DNA of 64,000 nucleotides from Cupriavidus taiwanensis. Its GTDB lineage: Bacteria > Pseudomonadota > Gammaproteobacteria > Burkholderiales > Burkholderiaceae. The DNA is taken from positions 3,304,480-3,368,479 of the forward strand of contig NZ_LT977070.1 in assembly GCF_900250075.1 (NCBI RefSeq), read 5' to 3'. Made by a program: the position numbers and the translations under genes. Positions 36,318-45,332 of this stretch are shown here, in pieces (position 1 is the first letter of the stretch; each line of letters opens with the position of its first letter). The notes beneath the pieces were generated by a model. That model saw nothing but the letters and a program-made list of their open reading frames with translations, did no database searches and was not told the origin of the DNA.

Positions 36318-37211
36318 ATGTCCACCCCCGACTCCACCGCGCTGCCGGCAACTCCCACGCTGCACGAGGCCCAGACCCTCGCCGCCATGGCCGGCCTGCC
36401 TGCGCTGGAAGCGCGCATGCTGCTGACCCATGTCACCGGCCTGAGCCGCACGCAGCTGATCACGCGCGACACCGACGTGCTGACCATCGCCCAGCGCGAC
36501 GCGTTTGCGACGCTGCTGGCGCGACGGCTGGCGGGCGAGCCGATGGCCTACCTGATCGGCGAACGCGAGTTCTTCGGCCGCAAGTTCCGGGTCACGCCCG
36601 ACGTGCTGATCCCGCGCCCCGATACCGAGGTTGCCGCGGAAGCCGCGCTGGCGCGGCTGGCCACGGTGCCGCAGCCCAATGTGCTGGACCTCGGCACGGG
36701 CTCCGGCATCCTTGCCGTGACGCTTGCGCGTGAGCGGCGCGACGCGCGGGTCTGGGCCACCGACATCTCGCCCGGCGCGCTGATGGTGGCGCAGGACAAT
36801 GCCCGCGCGCTGGGCGCCGAGCATATCGAGTTCCTGGTCTCGGACTGGTACGCGGCGCTGCCGCGGGAGCTGCGCTTCCACCTGATCGTCAGCAACCCGC
36901 CCTATATCGCCGCGGGCGATCCGCACCTGGCCGAAGGCGACCTGCGCTTCGAGCCGATCGACGCGCTGACCGACCACGACGACGGCCTCTCCGACTTGCG
37001 CGCCATCGTCGGCGGCGCCGGGGCGCGGCTGCTGCCGGGCGGCTGGCTGCTGATGGAACACGGCTATGACCAGGCGGCGGCCACGCGCCAGCTGCTGCAA
37101 GCCGGCGGCTTCGACGAGGTCTTCACCGCGCGCGACCTGGCCGGGCTGGAGCGCTGCACCGGCGGACGCTGGCCGGGCGCGCAACCCGCCGGTACGTCCG
37201 CGGCACCCTGA
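36318..37211 (+). CDS. prmC: Release factor glutamine N5-methyltransferase
   Basis: PrmC methylates the GGQ glutamine of release factors, raising termination efficiency. The 297-residue protein has an N-terminal helical substrate domain with LLTHVTGLSRTQLITRD and GEPMAYLIGEREFFGRKF, then a SAM-binding Rossmann fold with LDLGTGSGILAVTLA and the catalytic SNPPYIAAGDPHL (NPPY near residue 193). It follows prfA, its substrate gene, with the Ala-rich lipoprotein gene inserted between. ATG 36318 is only 35 bases after a strong terminator, so the promoter must be very close or readthrough must supply transcription. Confidence 0.95.
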   Translation: MSTPDSTALPATPTLHEAQTLAAMAGLPALEARMLLTHVTGLSRTQLITRDTDVLTIAQRDAFATLLARRLAGEPMAYLIGEREFFGRKFRVTPDVLIPRPDTEVAAEAALARLATVPQPNVLDLGTGSGILAVTLARERRDARVWATDISPGALMVAQDNARALGAEHIEFLVSDWYAALPRELRFHLIVSNPPYIAAGDPHLAEGDLRFEPIDALTDHDDGLSDLRAIVGGAGARLLPGGWLLMEHGYDQAAATRQLLQAGGFDEVFTARDLAGLERCTGGRWPGAQPAGTSAAP

Positions 37212-37230
37212 AGCGCCGCGGCGATTCCGG

Positions 37231-37236
37231 TAAAAT
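37231..37236 (+). promoter_or_regulatory. Possible -10 element before grxD
   Basis: TAAAAT lies about 100 bases before the grxD start in the pattern CCGGTAAAATCGGC. No clear -35 hexamer is visible. Confidence 0.4.
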
Positions 37237-37332
37237 CGGCGTCAGATTCCCGCCGTGCGGCCCGGCCGCACGGTATCCCTTTCCCCCCAGGCGGCGCCCG
37301 CGACACGGCTTCGCCCCACTGAAAAGCAAACC

Positions 37333-37644
37333 ATGAGCGACGTGCAGCAACAGATCGACCAGATCGTCAAGGGCAACCCGGTAGTCCTGTTCATGAAGGG
37401 CACCGCGCAATTCCCGATGTGCGGCTTCTCGGGCCGCGCCATCCAGATCCTGAAGGCCTGCGGCGTCGATGCGCCGACCACGGTCAACGTGCTGGACGAC
37501 GAAGGCATCCGCCAGGGCATCAAGGAATACGCCAACTGGCCGACCATTCCCCAGCTCTATGTGAACGGCGAGTTCATCGGCGGCTCGGACATCATGATGG
37601 AGATGTACCAGAACGGCGAACTGCAAACCCTGCTGAAGGGCTGA
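37333..37644 (+). CDS. grxD: Monothiol glutaredoxin (Grx4 type)
   Basis: GrxD binds and transfers [2Fe-2S] clusters, often with BolA. The 103-residue protein carries the monothiol active site CGFS at residues 30-33 (MCGFSG), the glutathione-binding [16 protein letters not shown] and [13 protein letters not shown], all conserved. ATG 37333 gives [20 protein letters not shown], the normal N-terminus. It is followed by ubiX after 8 bases. Confidence 0.97.
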   Translation: MSDVQQQIDQIVKGNPVVLFMKGTAQFPMCGFSGRAIQILKACGVDAPTTVNVLDDEGIRQGIKEYANWPTIPQLYVNGEFIGGSDIMMEMYQNGELQTLLKG

Positions 37645-37652
37645 GTCCCGCC

Positions 37653-38276
37653 ATGTCCGGGGCTGGCGGCACACCGCAACGGCTGATCGTCGCCATCACC
37701 GGCGCCACCGGGGCCATCTACGGCGTGCGCCTGCTGCAGGTGCTGCGCGCGGCGCCCGCGGTGGAAACCCACCTGCTGATTTCGCCGGCCGGCGTGATGA
37801 ACCTGCAGCACGAGCTGGACATCGGCCGCGCCGAGGTCGAAGCGCTCGCCAGCGTGGTGCACAACGTGCGCGACATCGGCGCGACCATCGCCAGCGGTTC
37901 ATTCCGCGCCCAGGCCATGGTGGTGGCGCCGTGCTCGATGCGCACGCTGGCGGCAATCGCGCATGGTTTCTCGGACAACCTGATCACCCGCGCCGCCGAC
38001 GTCACGCTCAAGGAACGCCGCAAGCTGGTGCTGATGGTGCGGGAAACGCCCCTGAACCTTGCGCACCTGCGCAACATGACGGCGGTGACGGAAATGGGCG
38101 GGATCGTGTTCCCGCCGGTGCCGGGCTTCTACCAGAAGCCGCAAAGCATTGCCGAACTGGTTGACCATACGGTCGGGCGCGTGCTGGACCTGGTGGACCT
38201 GCCGCAGATCGGGCAGGCCCTGGCACCCAGCTGGGGCGGGCTGAACGCCCGCGCCGGCGACGCGGCCGGGAATTGA
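37653..38276 (+). CDS. ubiX: Flavin prenyltransferase UbiX
   Basis: UbiX makes prenylated FMN, the cofactor of the decarboxylase UbiD used in ubiquinone synthesis. The 207-residue protein shows the FMN-binding [67 protein letters not shown] and [13 protein letters not shown]. It lies 8 bases after grxD and is probably cotranscribed. UbiD is not in this window. Confidence 0.95.
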   Translation: MSGAGGTPQRLIVAITGATGAIYGVRLLQVLRAAPAVETHLLISPAGVMNLQHELDIGRAEVEALASVVHNVRDIGATIASGSFRAQAMVVAPCSMRTLAAIAHGFSDNLITRAADVTLKERRKLVLMVRETPLNLAHLRNMTAVTEMGGIVFPPVPGFYQKPQSIAELVDHTVGRVLDLVDLPQIGQALAPSWGGLNARAGDAAGN

Positions 38277-38305
38277 ATCCGGCCGCCCGGGTTACAGCGC
38301 AACGC

Positions 38306-38509
38306 TTACCAGCGACGATAGCCGCGGCCATAGTAGCCGTAGCCGCCGTAGTAGTACGGACGCGGCGCCACCACCACCGGCGCGGGCGCCACGTACACCG
38401 GCGCCGGACCGACCGCCGGGCCGGCGGGCGTGGGATAGACGGCGCAGCCGCCCAGCAGGGTCACCGATGCCGCACCGGCAGCCAGTCCAATCGTCAGCAT
38501 TCTCATCAT
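38306..38509 (-). CDS. Small Tyr/Pro-rich lipoprotein
   Basis: The 67-residue product has a lipoprotein signal ending SVTLLGGC (Cys22). After it come Pro/Ala/Val-rich segments (PVYVAPAPVVVAP) and a C-terminal Tyr/Gly-rich tail (PYYYGGYGYYGRGYRRW). Such short proteins with YYGG tails are frequent in Burkholderiaceae and of unknown function. The start has a possible second Met two residues later. It is convergent with ubiX. Confidence 0.7.
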   Translation of the reverse strand: MMRMLTIGLAAGAASVTLLGGCAVYPTPAGPAVGPAPVYVAPAPVVVAPRPYYYGGYGYYGRGYRRW

Positions 38510-38644
38510 TTCATCCTTGGGGTCGCAACGGGCATGTGCCTGCCTTGCTGACGTTATACGGGCAGAACAGGTAATACGGCGTCAAAGCCGTGTAACGCTT
38601 GTTACCGTTCCCTACGCGCCATGCCGCCCGCCCCCGGGATGTCG

Positions 38645-40162
38645 TCAGATTTCGAAGCGGATGCCCTGTGCCAGCGGCAGCGAATCGCCGTAGTTGATGG
38701 TGTTGGTGGCACGGCGCATATAACCCTTCCACGCATCCGAGCCTGACTCGCGCCCGCCGCCGGTCGCCTTCTCGCCGCCGAAGGCGCCGCCGATTTCCGC
38801 GCCGCTGGTGCCGATATTGACGTTGGCGATGCCGCAATCGCTGCCCGCCGACGACAGGAAGCGCTCGGCCTCGCGCATCGATTCGGTGAAGATGCACGAC
38901 GATAGCCCGTGCGCGGCGGCATTGTTCAGCGCGATGGCCTCGTCCAGCGAGGTGTACGGCATCAGGTACAGGATCGGCGCGAAGGTCTCGGTCAGCATGG
39001 TGTCGTGCTGCGCGTCGGTCATTACCAGCGCGGGCCGCACGTAGCAGGCATGCGGATAGCGGTCGGCCAGCAGGCGCTCGCCGCCGGTGACGATATTGCC
39101 CTGCGCGCGGCACGCCGCCAGCGCGTTGGCCATGGCGTCGCCGGCGGCGCTGTCGATCAGCGGGCCGACCAGCGTGCCGTCTGCCAGCGGATCGCCGACC
39201 GGCAGCCGGTCGAACACCGTGATCAGCCGGCTCGCCATGGTGTCCATCAGGTCGGCATGGATAAAGCAGCGGCGCAGCGTGGTGCAGCGCTGCCCCGCGG
39301 TGCCGGCCGCGGCAAAGGTGATGGCGCGCACCGCCAGTTCGATATCGGCCGAGGGCGCGACGATGGCGGCGTTGTTGCCGCCCAACTCCAGGATGCAGCG
39401 CTTGAAGTGCCCGGCGCAGGCGATGCCGACCTCGCGGCCCATGCGGGTCGAGCCGGTGGCGCTGACCAGCCGCACCGCCGGGTGCTCGACCAGGTGGGTG
39501 CCCAGGTTGCGTCCGCCCGGCAGCACCGCCGAGATGCCGCCGTGCTGCGCCGCCGCCGCGGCCAGCACGCGCTCCAGCAGGCCGTGCGCGGCGAGCGCGC
39601 ACAGCGACACCTTCTCCGACGGTTTCCAGATCACGCCGTTGCCGCACACCAGCGCCAGCGCCGCATTCCACGCCCACACCGCCACCGGGAAGTTGAACGC
39701 CGAAATCACGCCGCATAGTCCGTACGGATGCCAGGTCTCGCGCATGGCGTGCTGCGGGCGCTCGGAGGCGATGGTCAGCCCGTGCAGCTGGCGCGACAGG
39801 CCGACCGCGAAATCGCAGATGTCGATCATCTCCTGCACCTCGCCCAGCCCTTCCTGCAGGATCTTGCCGGATTCGAGCGAGACCAGCCGGCCCAGCGCCG
39901 TCTTGTGTTCGCGCAGCACCTCGCCGAAGCGCCGCACGATCTCGCCGCGCGCCGGCGCCGGCATCAGCGCCCACGTGGTCTGCGCCGCGTGGGCCCGCGC
40001 GATCAGCGCATCGGCCTGCGCCGGCGTACAGGGCGGCAGGTGGCCGATGGCCTCGCCGTCGACCGGCGAGCGCACCGTCACGGCACCGGCAGGCGTGCCC
40101 TCGCGCCATGGTCGCGGCAGGCCCAGCGAATCCCAGCAGGCGGCAAACTCTTGCGCTTTCAT
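38645..40162 (-). CDS. ALDH7-type 2-aminoadipate-6-semialdehyde dehydrogenase
   Basis: This 505-residue aldehyde dehydrogenase resembles the ALDH7A1/AmaB/Pcd group, which oxidises L-2-aminoadipate 6-semialdehyde (in equilibrium with piperideine-6-carboxylate) to L-2-aminoadipate. Visible motifs are the cofactor region GVISAFNFPVAVWAWNAALA and KPSEKVSLCALA, catalytic Glu in CILELGGNNAAIV, catalytic Cys in GTAGQRCTTLRRCF and LTETFAPILYLMPY. Its start overlaps the stop of the lysine 6-dehydrogenase-like gene by four bases, so the two are coupled and catalyse consecutive steps. Activity on the semialdehyde is inferred from family and context. Confidence 0.88.
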   Translation of the reverse strand: MKAQEFAACWDSLGLPRPWREGTPAGAVTVRSPVDGEAIGHLPPCTPAQADALIARAHAAQTTWALMPAPARGEIVRRFGEVLREHKTALGRLVSLESGKILQEGLGEVQEMIDICDFAVGLSRQLHGLTIASERPQHAMRETWHPYGLCGVISAFNFPVAVWAWNAALALVCGNGVIWKPSEKVSLCALAAHGLLERVLAAAAAQHGGISAVLPGGRNLGTHLVEHPAVRLVSATGSTRMGREVGIACAGHFKRCILELGGNNAAIVAPSADIELAVRAITFAAAGTAGQRCTTLRRCFIHADLMDTMASRLITVFDRLPVGDPLADGTLVGPLIDSAAGDAMANALAACRAQGNIVTGGERLLADRYPHACYVRPALVMTDAQHDTMLTETFAPILYLMPYTSLDEAIALNNAAAHGLSSCIFTESMREAERFLSSAGSDCGIANVNIGTSGAEIGGAFGGEKATGGGRESGSDAWKGYMRRATNTINYGDSLPLAQGIRFEI

Positions 40163-41340
40163 ACGAGACTCTCCTGGAGCGGATGCTGCGTGTAGTGGCG
40201 GCCGAAGCGGTTGGCCAGGAAGGCGTCGAGCGGCATCGACTCCTGCCGCACGAAGCCGGCCTGCGGCAACGCGCCGGTGGCCACCATGTCGAGCGCGGTG
40301 CAGATGCCCGCGGCGGTGGTCAGCTGGATCGCATTGACGTGGCCGCCCTCACCGTCCACGCCGCCGATGCGCGCCGAGAACGAAGCCTGCGTCAGCGGGC
40401 CGCGCCCGCGCTCGCCGCCGGCCGGATAGCCGGTGGCGGTGGCGAACACGATCACCACGTCCTGCTCGGTCAGCGGAATGGCGCGGTCGAAGATATCGCG
40501 CAGCCAGTCGCGGCGTTCGCGCAGGCGCAGGTCGTTGAGCAGCAGTTTCATCAGCGCGCAGTGGCCGGGATAGCGGATCGACTTGTAGTCGACATGGCGC
40601 GCGCGCCCGGCCAGCGTCTCGGGCAGCGTGCCGAGCCCGCCCGATGTATTAAAGGCTTCATATTCGATGCCGTCCAGCGCAAAGCTCTCCAGCCCTTCCA
40701 GCGCCGTCAGTTCGACGCGCCGGCCGTCGACGATGGCCTCGCATGGGTTGCAGTACTCGTTGATCAGCCCCTCGGTGCTCCAGGTCAGGTTGTACTTGAG
40801 CGCGTTGCTCGGATAGCGCGGCAGCGCCCCCACCCGCATCTGCAGGTCCAGCAGCTCGCCGCCGCCGCGCAGGAAACGCTGCGCGAGATCGTGGCCGACC
40901 ACGCCGATAAATCCTGGCGCCAGCCCGCATTGCGGCATCAGCACCGAGCGCGCGCCCTGCGCCAGCTGGCGGATGGCCTGGGTGGCGGCGACGTCCTCGG
41001 TCAGGTCGAAGTAATGCACGCCCAGGCGCGCCGCCACCGAGGCCACGCTGATCGCGGCATGGAACGGCAGCGCGTTGAGCACGGCGTCGGCGCCGGCCAG
41101 CAGCGCGGCGCAGGTGCCGGGCTCGGTGGGGTCGCCGGCGCGCGCCAGCACGCCGCGCGGCAGGCCATCGAGGCGGCGCCCGTCATGGTCGACCAGACTG
41201 ACGCGGTAGTCGCCGCTGTCGTGCAGCATGGCCGCAATGGTGCGGCCGATCTTGCCCGCGCCCAGCACTGTCACGTGCAACGGGCGGGCCGCCTTGGGCA
41301 GCTCGCGCGGGGCCTGCCGGCCGAGGTTCGAGGCTTGCAT
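40159..41340 (-). CDS. L-lysine 6-dehydrogenase-like protein (saccharopine dehydrogenase family)
   Basis: The 393-residue protein has an N-terminal NAD(P)-binding fold (VTVLGAGKIGRTIAAML) and the saccharopine-dehydrogenase C-terminal fold. Segments such as PQCGLAPGFIGVVGHDLA, NLTWSTEGLINEYCNP, EAFNTSGGLGTLPETL and YKSIRYPGHCALMKLLL line up with recalled bacterial lysine 6-dehydrogenases, which oxidise the epsilon-amino group of lysine to the semialdehyde. A saccharopine dehydrogenase is less likely because no lysine-ketoglutarate reductase is present. ATG 41340 follows GGAGACACC. It is first in the operon with the ALDH7 gene and divergent from an Lrp/AsnC regulator. Confidence 0.8.
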   Translation of the reverse strand: MQASNLGRQAPRELPKAARPLHVTVLGAGKIGRTIAAMLHDSGDYRVSLVDHDGRRLDGLPRGVLARAGDPTEPGTCAALLAGADAVLNALPFHAAISVASVAARLGVHYFDLTEDVAATQAIRQLAQGARSVLMPQCGLAPGFIGVVGHDLAQRFLRGGGELLDLQMRVGALPRYPSNALKYNLTWSTEGLINEYCNPCEAIVDGRRVELTALEGLESFALDGIEYEAFNTSGGLGTLPETLAGRARHVDYKSIRYPGHCALMKLLLNDLRLRERRDWLRDIFDRAIPLTEQDVVIVFATATGYPAGGERGRGPLTQASFSARIGGVDGEGGHVNAIQLTTAAGICTALDMVATGALPQAGFVRQESMPLDAFLANRFGRHYTQHPLQESLV

Positions 41341-41469
41341 GGTGTCTCCGTCCAGAAGAAGAAAAGATTTCGGTTGACTGGAGTATGGATAGCCCGGCCG
41401 ACACAATGAAGGCACAAGAACGACGAAAAACCGCCATAATCGAACGAAACGACGAGGCATCCCGACGCA

Positions 41470-41919
41470 ATGACCGAACTCGACACCACCGACCGCCACC
41501 TGCTGTCGCTGCTGCAGGCCAACGCGCGCGAAAGCGCCGCCAACCTCGCCCGGCACCTGGGGATCGCGCGCACCACGGTGGTGGCGCGCATCGCGCGGCT
41601 GGAGCGCAGCGGCGTGATCGCCGGCTACGGCGTGCGGCTGGGCCAGCGCATGGAAGACAACGCCATCCTGGCGTATTGCGGCCTGTCGGTGCAGCCCAAG
41701 GCCGCGCCCGCTATCCTGCGCGCGCTGCAGCGGCTGCCCGAGATCGAAGAGGTCAATTCCGTCAGCGGCCCGGTCGACTACCTGGTGGCGATCCGCTGCG
41801 ACACGCATGACCGGCTCGACCGGCTGCTCGACGAGATCGGCATGCTCGACGGCGTCAACCACACCACCACCTCGATCGTGCTGGCGCGCAAGCTCGACCG
41901 CCGGCGCGCCGCCGGCTGA
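41470..41919 (+). CDS. Lrp/AsnC-family transcriptional regulator
   Basis: The 149-residue protein has an N-terminal helix-turn-helix (LDTTDRHLLSLLQANARESAANLARHLGIARTTVVARIARLERSGVI) and a C-terminal RAM ligand-binding domain with LPEIEEVNSVSGPVDYLVAI. It is of normal size for the family. It is divergent from the lysine 6-dehydrogenase-like gene, sharing a 129-base intergenic region, and 45 bases upstream of the DapB-like gene on the same strand. A role as lysine-responsive regulator of both transcription units is inferred from position. Confidence 0.92.
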   Translation: MTELDTTDRHLLSLLQANARESAANLARHLGIARTTVVARIARLERSGVIAGYGVRLGQRMEDNAILAYCGLSVQPKAAPAILRALQRLPEIEEVNSVSGPVDYLVAIRCDTHDRLDRLLDEIGMLDGVNHTTTSIVLARKLDRRRAAG

Positions 41920-41964
41920 CGCGGTATGCTGCCAGACCCATCAGCCTTTGCGGAGCAACAGAAC

Positions 41965-42774
41965 ATGAATAACCCGATCCGTGTCGCCGTGGGCGGCGTG
42001 ACCGGCTGGGCCGGCGGCGAACTGGCGCGCGGCGTGGCCCATGCGGCCGACATGACCCTGGTGGCGGGCCTGTCGCGCGGCGCCGCCGGCCAGACCCTGG
42101 CGCAGCTGACCGGCCATGCCGATACCCCGGGCGTGGCCGCCGCCAGCATCGAAGCGCTGGGCCAGACGCCGTACGACGTCTACGTCGAATACACCAAGCC
42201 CGGCATCGCCAAGCACAACATCCTGCAGGCGCTGGCGCACGGCGCGCACGTGGTGGTCGGCACCTCCGGACTGACCGACGACGACTATGCCGAGATCGAC
42301 GCGGCCGCGCGCCAGGCCGAGCGCGGCGTGCTCGCCTGCGGCAATTTCGCTATCACCGTGGTGCTGCTGCAGAAATTTGCCGAGATGGCGGCGCGCCACC
42401 TGGAACACTGGGAGATCATCGACTACGCCAAGGCCGGCAAGATCGACGTCCCCTCCGGCACGGTGCGCGAGCTGGCGTACCGGCTCGGCCAGGTCAAGGC
42501 CGCCGCGAAGGCGGTGCCGGTCGACCAGGTCAACGGCCCGAAGGAGACCCGCGGCGCGACCATGTCGGGCACGCAGGTGCACGCCGTGCGGCTGCCGGGC
42601 TACCAGCTGGGCGTGGAAGTGATCTTCGGCGCCGACGGCCAGCGCCTGCACCTGAAGCACGAGGCCGGCGACGGCTCCAAGCCCTATGTTGCCGGCGCGC
42701 TGCTGGCGATCCGCAAGGTGCACACCGTGCGCGGCGTGGTGCGGGGGCTGGACAAGGTGATGGAAGGACTGTGA
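41965..42774 (+). CDS. Divergent DapB-family (dihydrodipicolinate reductase-like) paralogue
   Basis: The 269-residue protein has the DapB two-domain layout: N-terminal nucleotide-binding fold (VAVGGVTGWAGGELARG), VYVEYTKPG, VVVGTSGLTDDD and GNFAITVVLLQKFAE, and the signature region KIDVPSGTVREL. In canonical DapB this signature is preceded by His-His-x-x-Lys, with catalytic His; here the segment reads IIDYAKAGKIDVPSGT, so both histidines are replaced (Ala-Lys) while the downstream Lys is kept. That argues against ordinary lysine biosynthesis. It sits next to lysine-degradation genes and a Lrp/AsnC regulator, so a related cyclic-imine substrate is plausible but unproven. ATG 41965 is used. Confidence 0.82.
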   Translation: MNNPIRVAVGGVTGWAGGELARGVAHAADMTLVAGLSRGAAGQTLAQLTGHADTPGVAAASIEALGQTPYDVYVEYTKPGIAKHNILQALAHGAHVVVGTSGLTDDDYAEIDAAARQAERGVLACGNFAITVVLLQKFAEMAARHLEHWEIIDYAKAGKIDVPSGTVRELAYRLGQVKAAAKAVPVDQVNGPKETRGATMSGTQVHAVRLPGYQLGVEVIFGADGQRLHLKHEAGDGSKPYVAGALLAIRKVHTVRGVVRGLDKVMEGL

Positions 42775-42819
42775 GGCGGCCGGCGGCGCAGGCGAGCTGA
42801 GCGCCGCCTGCCTGTGCCG

Positions 42820-43560
42820 TTACCAGCTGCCTGGCTTTTCCGGCTTGGCCGGTGCCTTCGGCGCGGGCTTGGCCGCGGCGGTCTTGCCCTTGGCCGCCGG
42901 CGCCGAGGCCGGATTGAGCTGCTTGTCGACCTCGGCGTCCTTGTCCGCCATCAGCGCGCGCGCCTGCGGCAGCAGCATCTCGATGGTGCCGGTGCTGGGG
43001 TCTTCCGGCATCGCGTACAACTCCACCGTCAGCGGCCGCTGCATCCAGCCGGCATGCAGCGTCTTGACGGTCTTGCCGGCCTTGTCCCGCATGTCTTCCT
43101 GCTCCTGGCGGAAGGGCTTGCCGTAGAGCGCGCTGATGCTGTCGGCCGCGGCCTGCTGCGAGTTGGCGCCGGCGGTCGGCACCACCAGGCCGACCAGCGC
43201 ATTGCGGTCGACAAAGGCCACCACATAGGGGCCATCCATGAACGCCGGGCGCTGCGCGCGCGGCACGCCGACCTGGCGCATCAGGCCGTCGCCCTTCAGT
43301 TCGACGCAAAAGCCGGTGACATCGCGGCCGTCGGGCGTGCGCTTGTCGGCGCAGTCGGGCAGCGCCGGCAGCGGGTTGCCGATTTCCAGCATGCCCAGCA
43401 GCGGCGCCAGGGCGCTGTTTTCCGCCTGGGCCGAGGGCTTGGCGGCCGGTGCGGAGGCGGGGGCGGGAGCGGGGGAAGCGGCAGCGGCAGCAGGGGCGGC
43501 ATTGGCGCCGGCGGCGCCCAGCAGGCCGGCAAGCGCCAGCCCGGCAACGGGGAATTTCAA
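42820..43560 (-). CDS. Exported protein of unknown function, Ala/Pro-rich ends
   Basis: I recognise no named family. The 246-residue product begins with a signal peptide (LKFPVAGLALAGLLGAAGANA), then about 30 Ala/Pro/Ser residues of linker, then a folded part of about 150 residues. The folded part contains two cysteines (LPDCADKRT and GFCVELKGD) that may form a disulfide, and the C-terminal 45 residues are Lys/Ala/Pro-rich. Start TTG at 43560 is chosen because AGGAG lies 6 bases before it and no ATG precedes the signal peptide. It is convergent with the DapB-like gene. Confidence 0.7.
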   Translation of the reverse strand: MKFPVAGLALAGLLGAAGANAAPAAAAASPAPAPASAPAAKPSAQAENSALAPLLGMLEIGNPLPALPDCADKRTPDGRDVTGFCVELKGDGLMRQVGVPRAQRPAFMDGPYVVAFVDRNALVGLVVPTAGANSQQAAADSISALYGKPFRQEQEDMRDKAGKTVKTLHAGWMQRPLTVELYAMPEDPSTGTIEMLLPQARALMADKDAEVDKQLNPASAPAAKGKTAAAKPAPKAPAKPEKPGSW

Positions 43561-43737
43561 AACGGACTCCTGGTGAAAGGCTCCGGGTTGGAGCCCGCCC
43601 CCGCCGGGTTGTTCCTGCGCGGCGCGAGATCGTGGCGAACGATTCACTTGCGCGCGCACGGCAAGGGGCGACAAGGGGGCGTGCGCTAGCTTACCCGATG
43701 GCACCGGCGCCGCCGTCACTCGCGCGCCGCGCTGACA

Positions 43738-45228
43738 TTACCCTGCCGGCGCCTTGCGCGTCAGCGCCAGGGCCTCGCGCCGGAAAGTGTGGCCGACCTG
43801 GTGGTAGAACGGGTGCGGCGAGAACTGCCGCGAGATGAACGACGCCAGCAAGGACGCCGCCAGCAGGAACACCGTCAGGTCCTGCGTGCGCGTCATCTCC
43901 ATCACGATCACGCTGGCGGTGATCGGCGCCTGCGTGGCCGCCGCCAGGAACGCCGCCATCGACACCAGCGCCAGCACGCGCGGCTCAGCCATGCCGCCGA
44001 CGAAATGCGCGACGTTCTCGCCGATGCCCGCGCCGATCGCCAGCGCGGGCGTGAAGATCCCGCCCGGGATGCCGGCGAAGTACGACACCACGGTCGCCGC
44101 CAGCTTGGCCAGGCCGAACCACAGCGTCGCCTGCGATTCGCCGTTGATCAGCGCCGCGGCCTGCTCATAGCCGGTGCCAAAGGTTGCGCCCGCGGTGGCC
44201 CAGCCGAGGATCGCCACCACCAGGCCGCAGCCGAACGCGGTCCACACCGGATGCCGCCCCGGCCAGTCGCGCCATGCGGCGGGCAGCAGCGCCGGCACAC
44301 CGCCCTGGAGCGCCTTGGCGAACACGCCGCCCAGCACGCCGGTCACCAGCGCGCACAGCAGGACCGGGCCCCAGGCCTCATGCAGTCCCAGCATCGGCAC
44401 CTTGACCACGAAATACGGGTTGTTGCCCAGCACCGCCAGCGACAGGAAGCCGGCGGTGAGCACGCCCGACAGCACCAGGCGGTCCCAGCGCACCGCGGTG
44501 CCGCGGCCCAGTTCCTCGATGGCGAACACCACCCCGGCCAGCGGCGTGTTGAACGCCGCCGCCAGCCCGCCTGCCGCGCCGGCCGCGATCAGGGCATTGG
44601 GATGAAAGCCGATGCGAAAGCGCAGCTTCTCCTGGCACCAGCGGCCCCAGGCCAGCATCGCCGCCGCACCCACCTGCACCGACGGGCCCTCGCGCCCGAC
44701 CGAGGCGCCCGCCAGCAGCGCCGCGGCGGTCAGTACCACCTTCCACATCGACTGGCGCAACGACACCAGCAGCGTCTGCGCCGGGCCCGACGGCGGCAAC
44801 GTGACCGCCGCGATCACCTGCGGGATGCCGCTGCCGCGCGCCTGGGGCGCCAGCCGGATGGTCAGCCAGCGCAGCGCGGCCAGCCCGAACGGCAGCATCA
44901 CGAACGCCAGCCACGGCGTGGCCTGGGTCAGCTGGCGGTTCCAGTGCAGCGCGACCTCGGCGATCCACGCGAACACCAGCGAGAACAGCCCGACGCAGCC
45001 CGCGCCGAACATGAACGCGGCATAGCGCAGCGTGGTGCGCGAGATGCGCCCGGCCTGGCGCGACTTGCGCCACGCCGCCACGCGCGCGCGGCGGCTGATC
45101 TGGTTCAGCAGGCGGGGATCGGGTGGCGGCGCGCCGGTGTCGGGCTGCGCCTGGGAGTCCGGGCTATCGCCCGGCGCGGCGGACGATGACGAGGCAGGCT
45201 TGGGATCGTTGGGGTCGCGATCTGTCAT
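43738..45228 (-). CDS. ClC-family chloride channel/transporter
   Basis: The 496-residue protein has a 65-residue soluble Pro/Ala/Ser-rich start and then about ten or more membrane segments. ClC hallmarks are GSGIPQVIA (first anion-site loop), GREGPSVQVGAA (second), and GIPGGIFTPALAIGAGIGE (third). These define the anion pathway. Whether it is an H+/Cl- exchanger or a channel depends on the gating Glu in GREGP, which is present, and on the proton Glu further on, which I could not settle by eye. No CBS domains are present. The start at 45228 is preferred over Met at 45249. Confidence 0.9.
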   Translation of the reverse strand: MTDRDPNDPKPASSSSAAPGDSPDSQAQPDTGAPPPDPRLLNQISRRARVAAWRKSRQAGRISRTTLRYAAFMFGAGCVGLFSLVFAWIAEVALHWNRQLTQATPWLAFVMLPFGLAALRWLTIRLAPQARGSGIPQVIAAVTLPPSGPAQTLLVSLRQSMWKVVLTAAALLAGASVGREGPSVQVGAAAMLAWGRWCQEKLRFRIGFHPNALIAAGAAGGLAAAFNTPLAGVVFAIEELGRGTAVRWDRLVLSGVLTAGFLSLAVLGNNPYFVVKVPMLGLHEAWGPVLLCALVTGVLGGVFAKALQGGVPALLPAAWRDWPGRHPVWTAFGCGLVVAILGWATAGATFGTGYEQAAALINGESQATLWFGLAKLAATVVSYFAGIPGGIFTPALAIGAGIGENVAHFVGGMAEPRVLALVSMAAFLAAATQAPITASVIVMEMTRTQDLTVFLLAASLLASFISRQFSPHPFYHQVGHTFRREALALTRKAPAG

Positions 45229-45332
45229 GGCTGGGGCGGGCGCAGGCATCCGGCGGGAGCGCGCCCCGCCGCCTTGATGAGCTGAAACTATACGCCCATC
45301 GCCCACCGGTCCCTGCGCGCCCGGCCGACGCG

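Noticed and set aside
42782..42808. GGCGGCG/CGCCGCC stem after the DapB-like gene as a terminator
   Set aside because: It has no T-run on either strand and such GC stems are expected by chance here.
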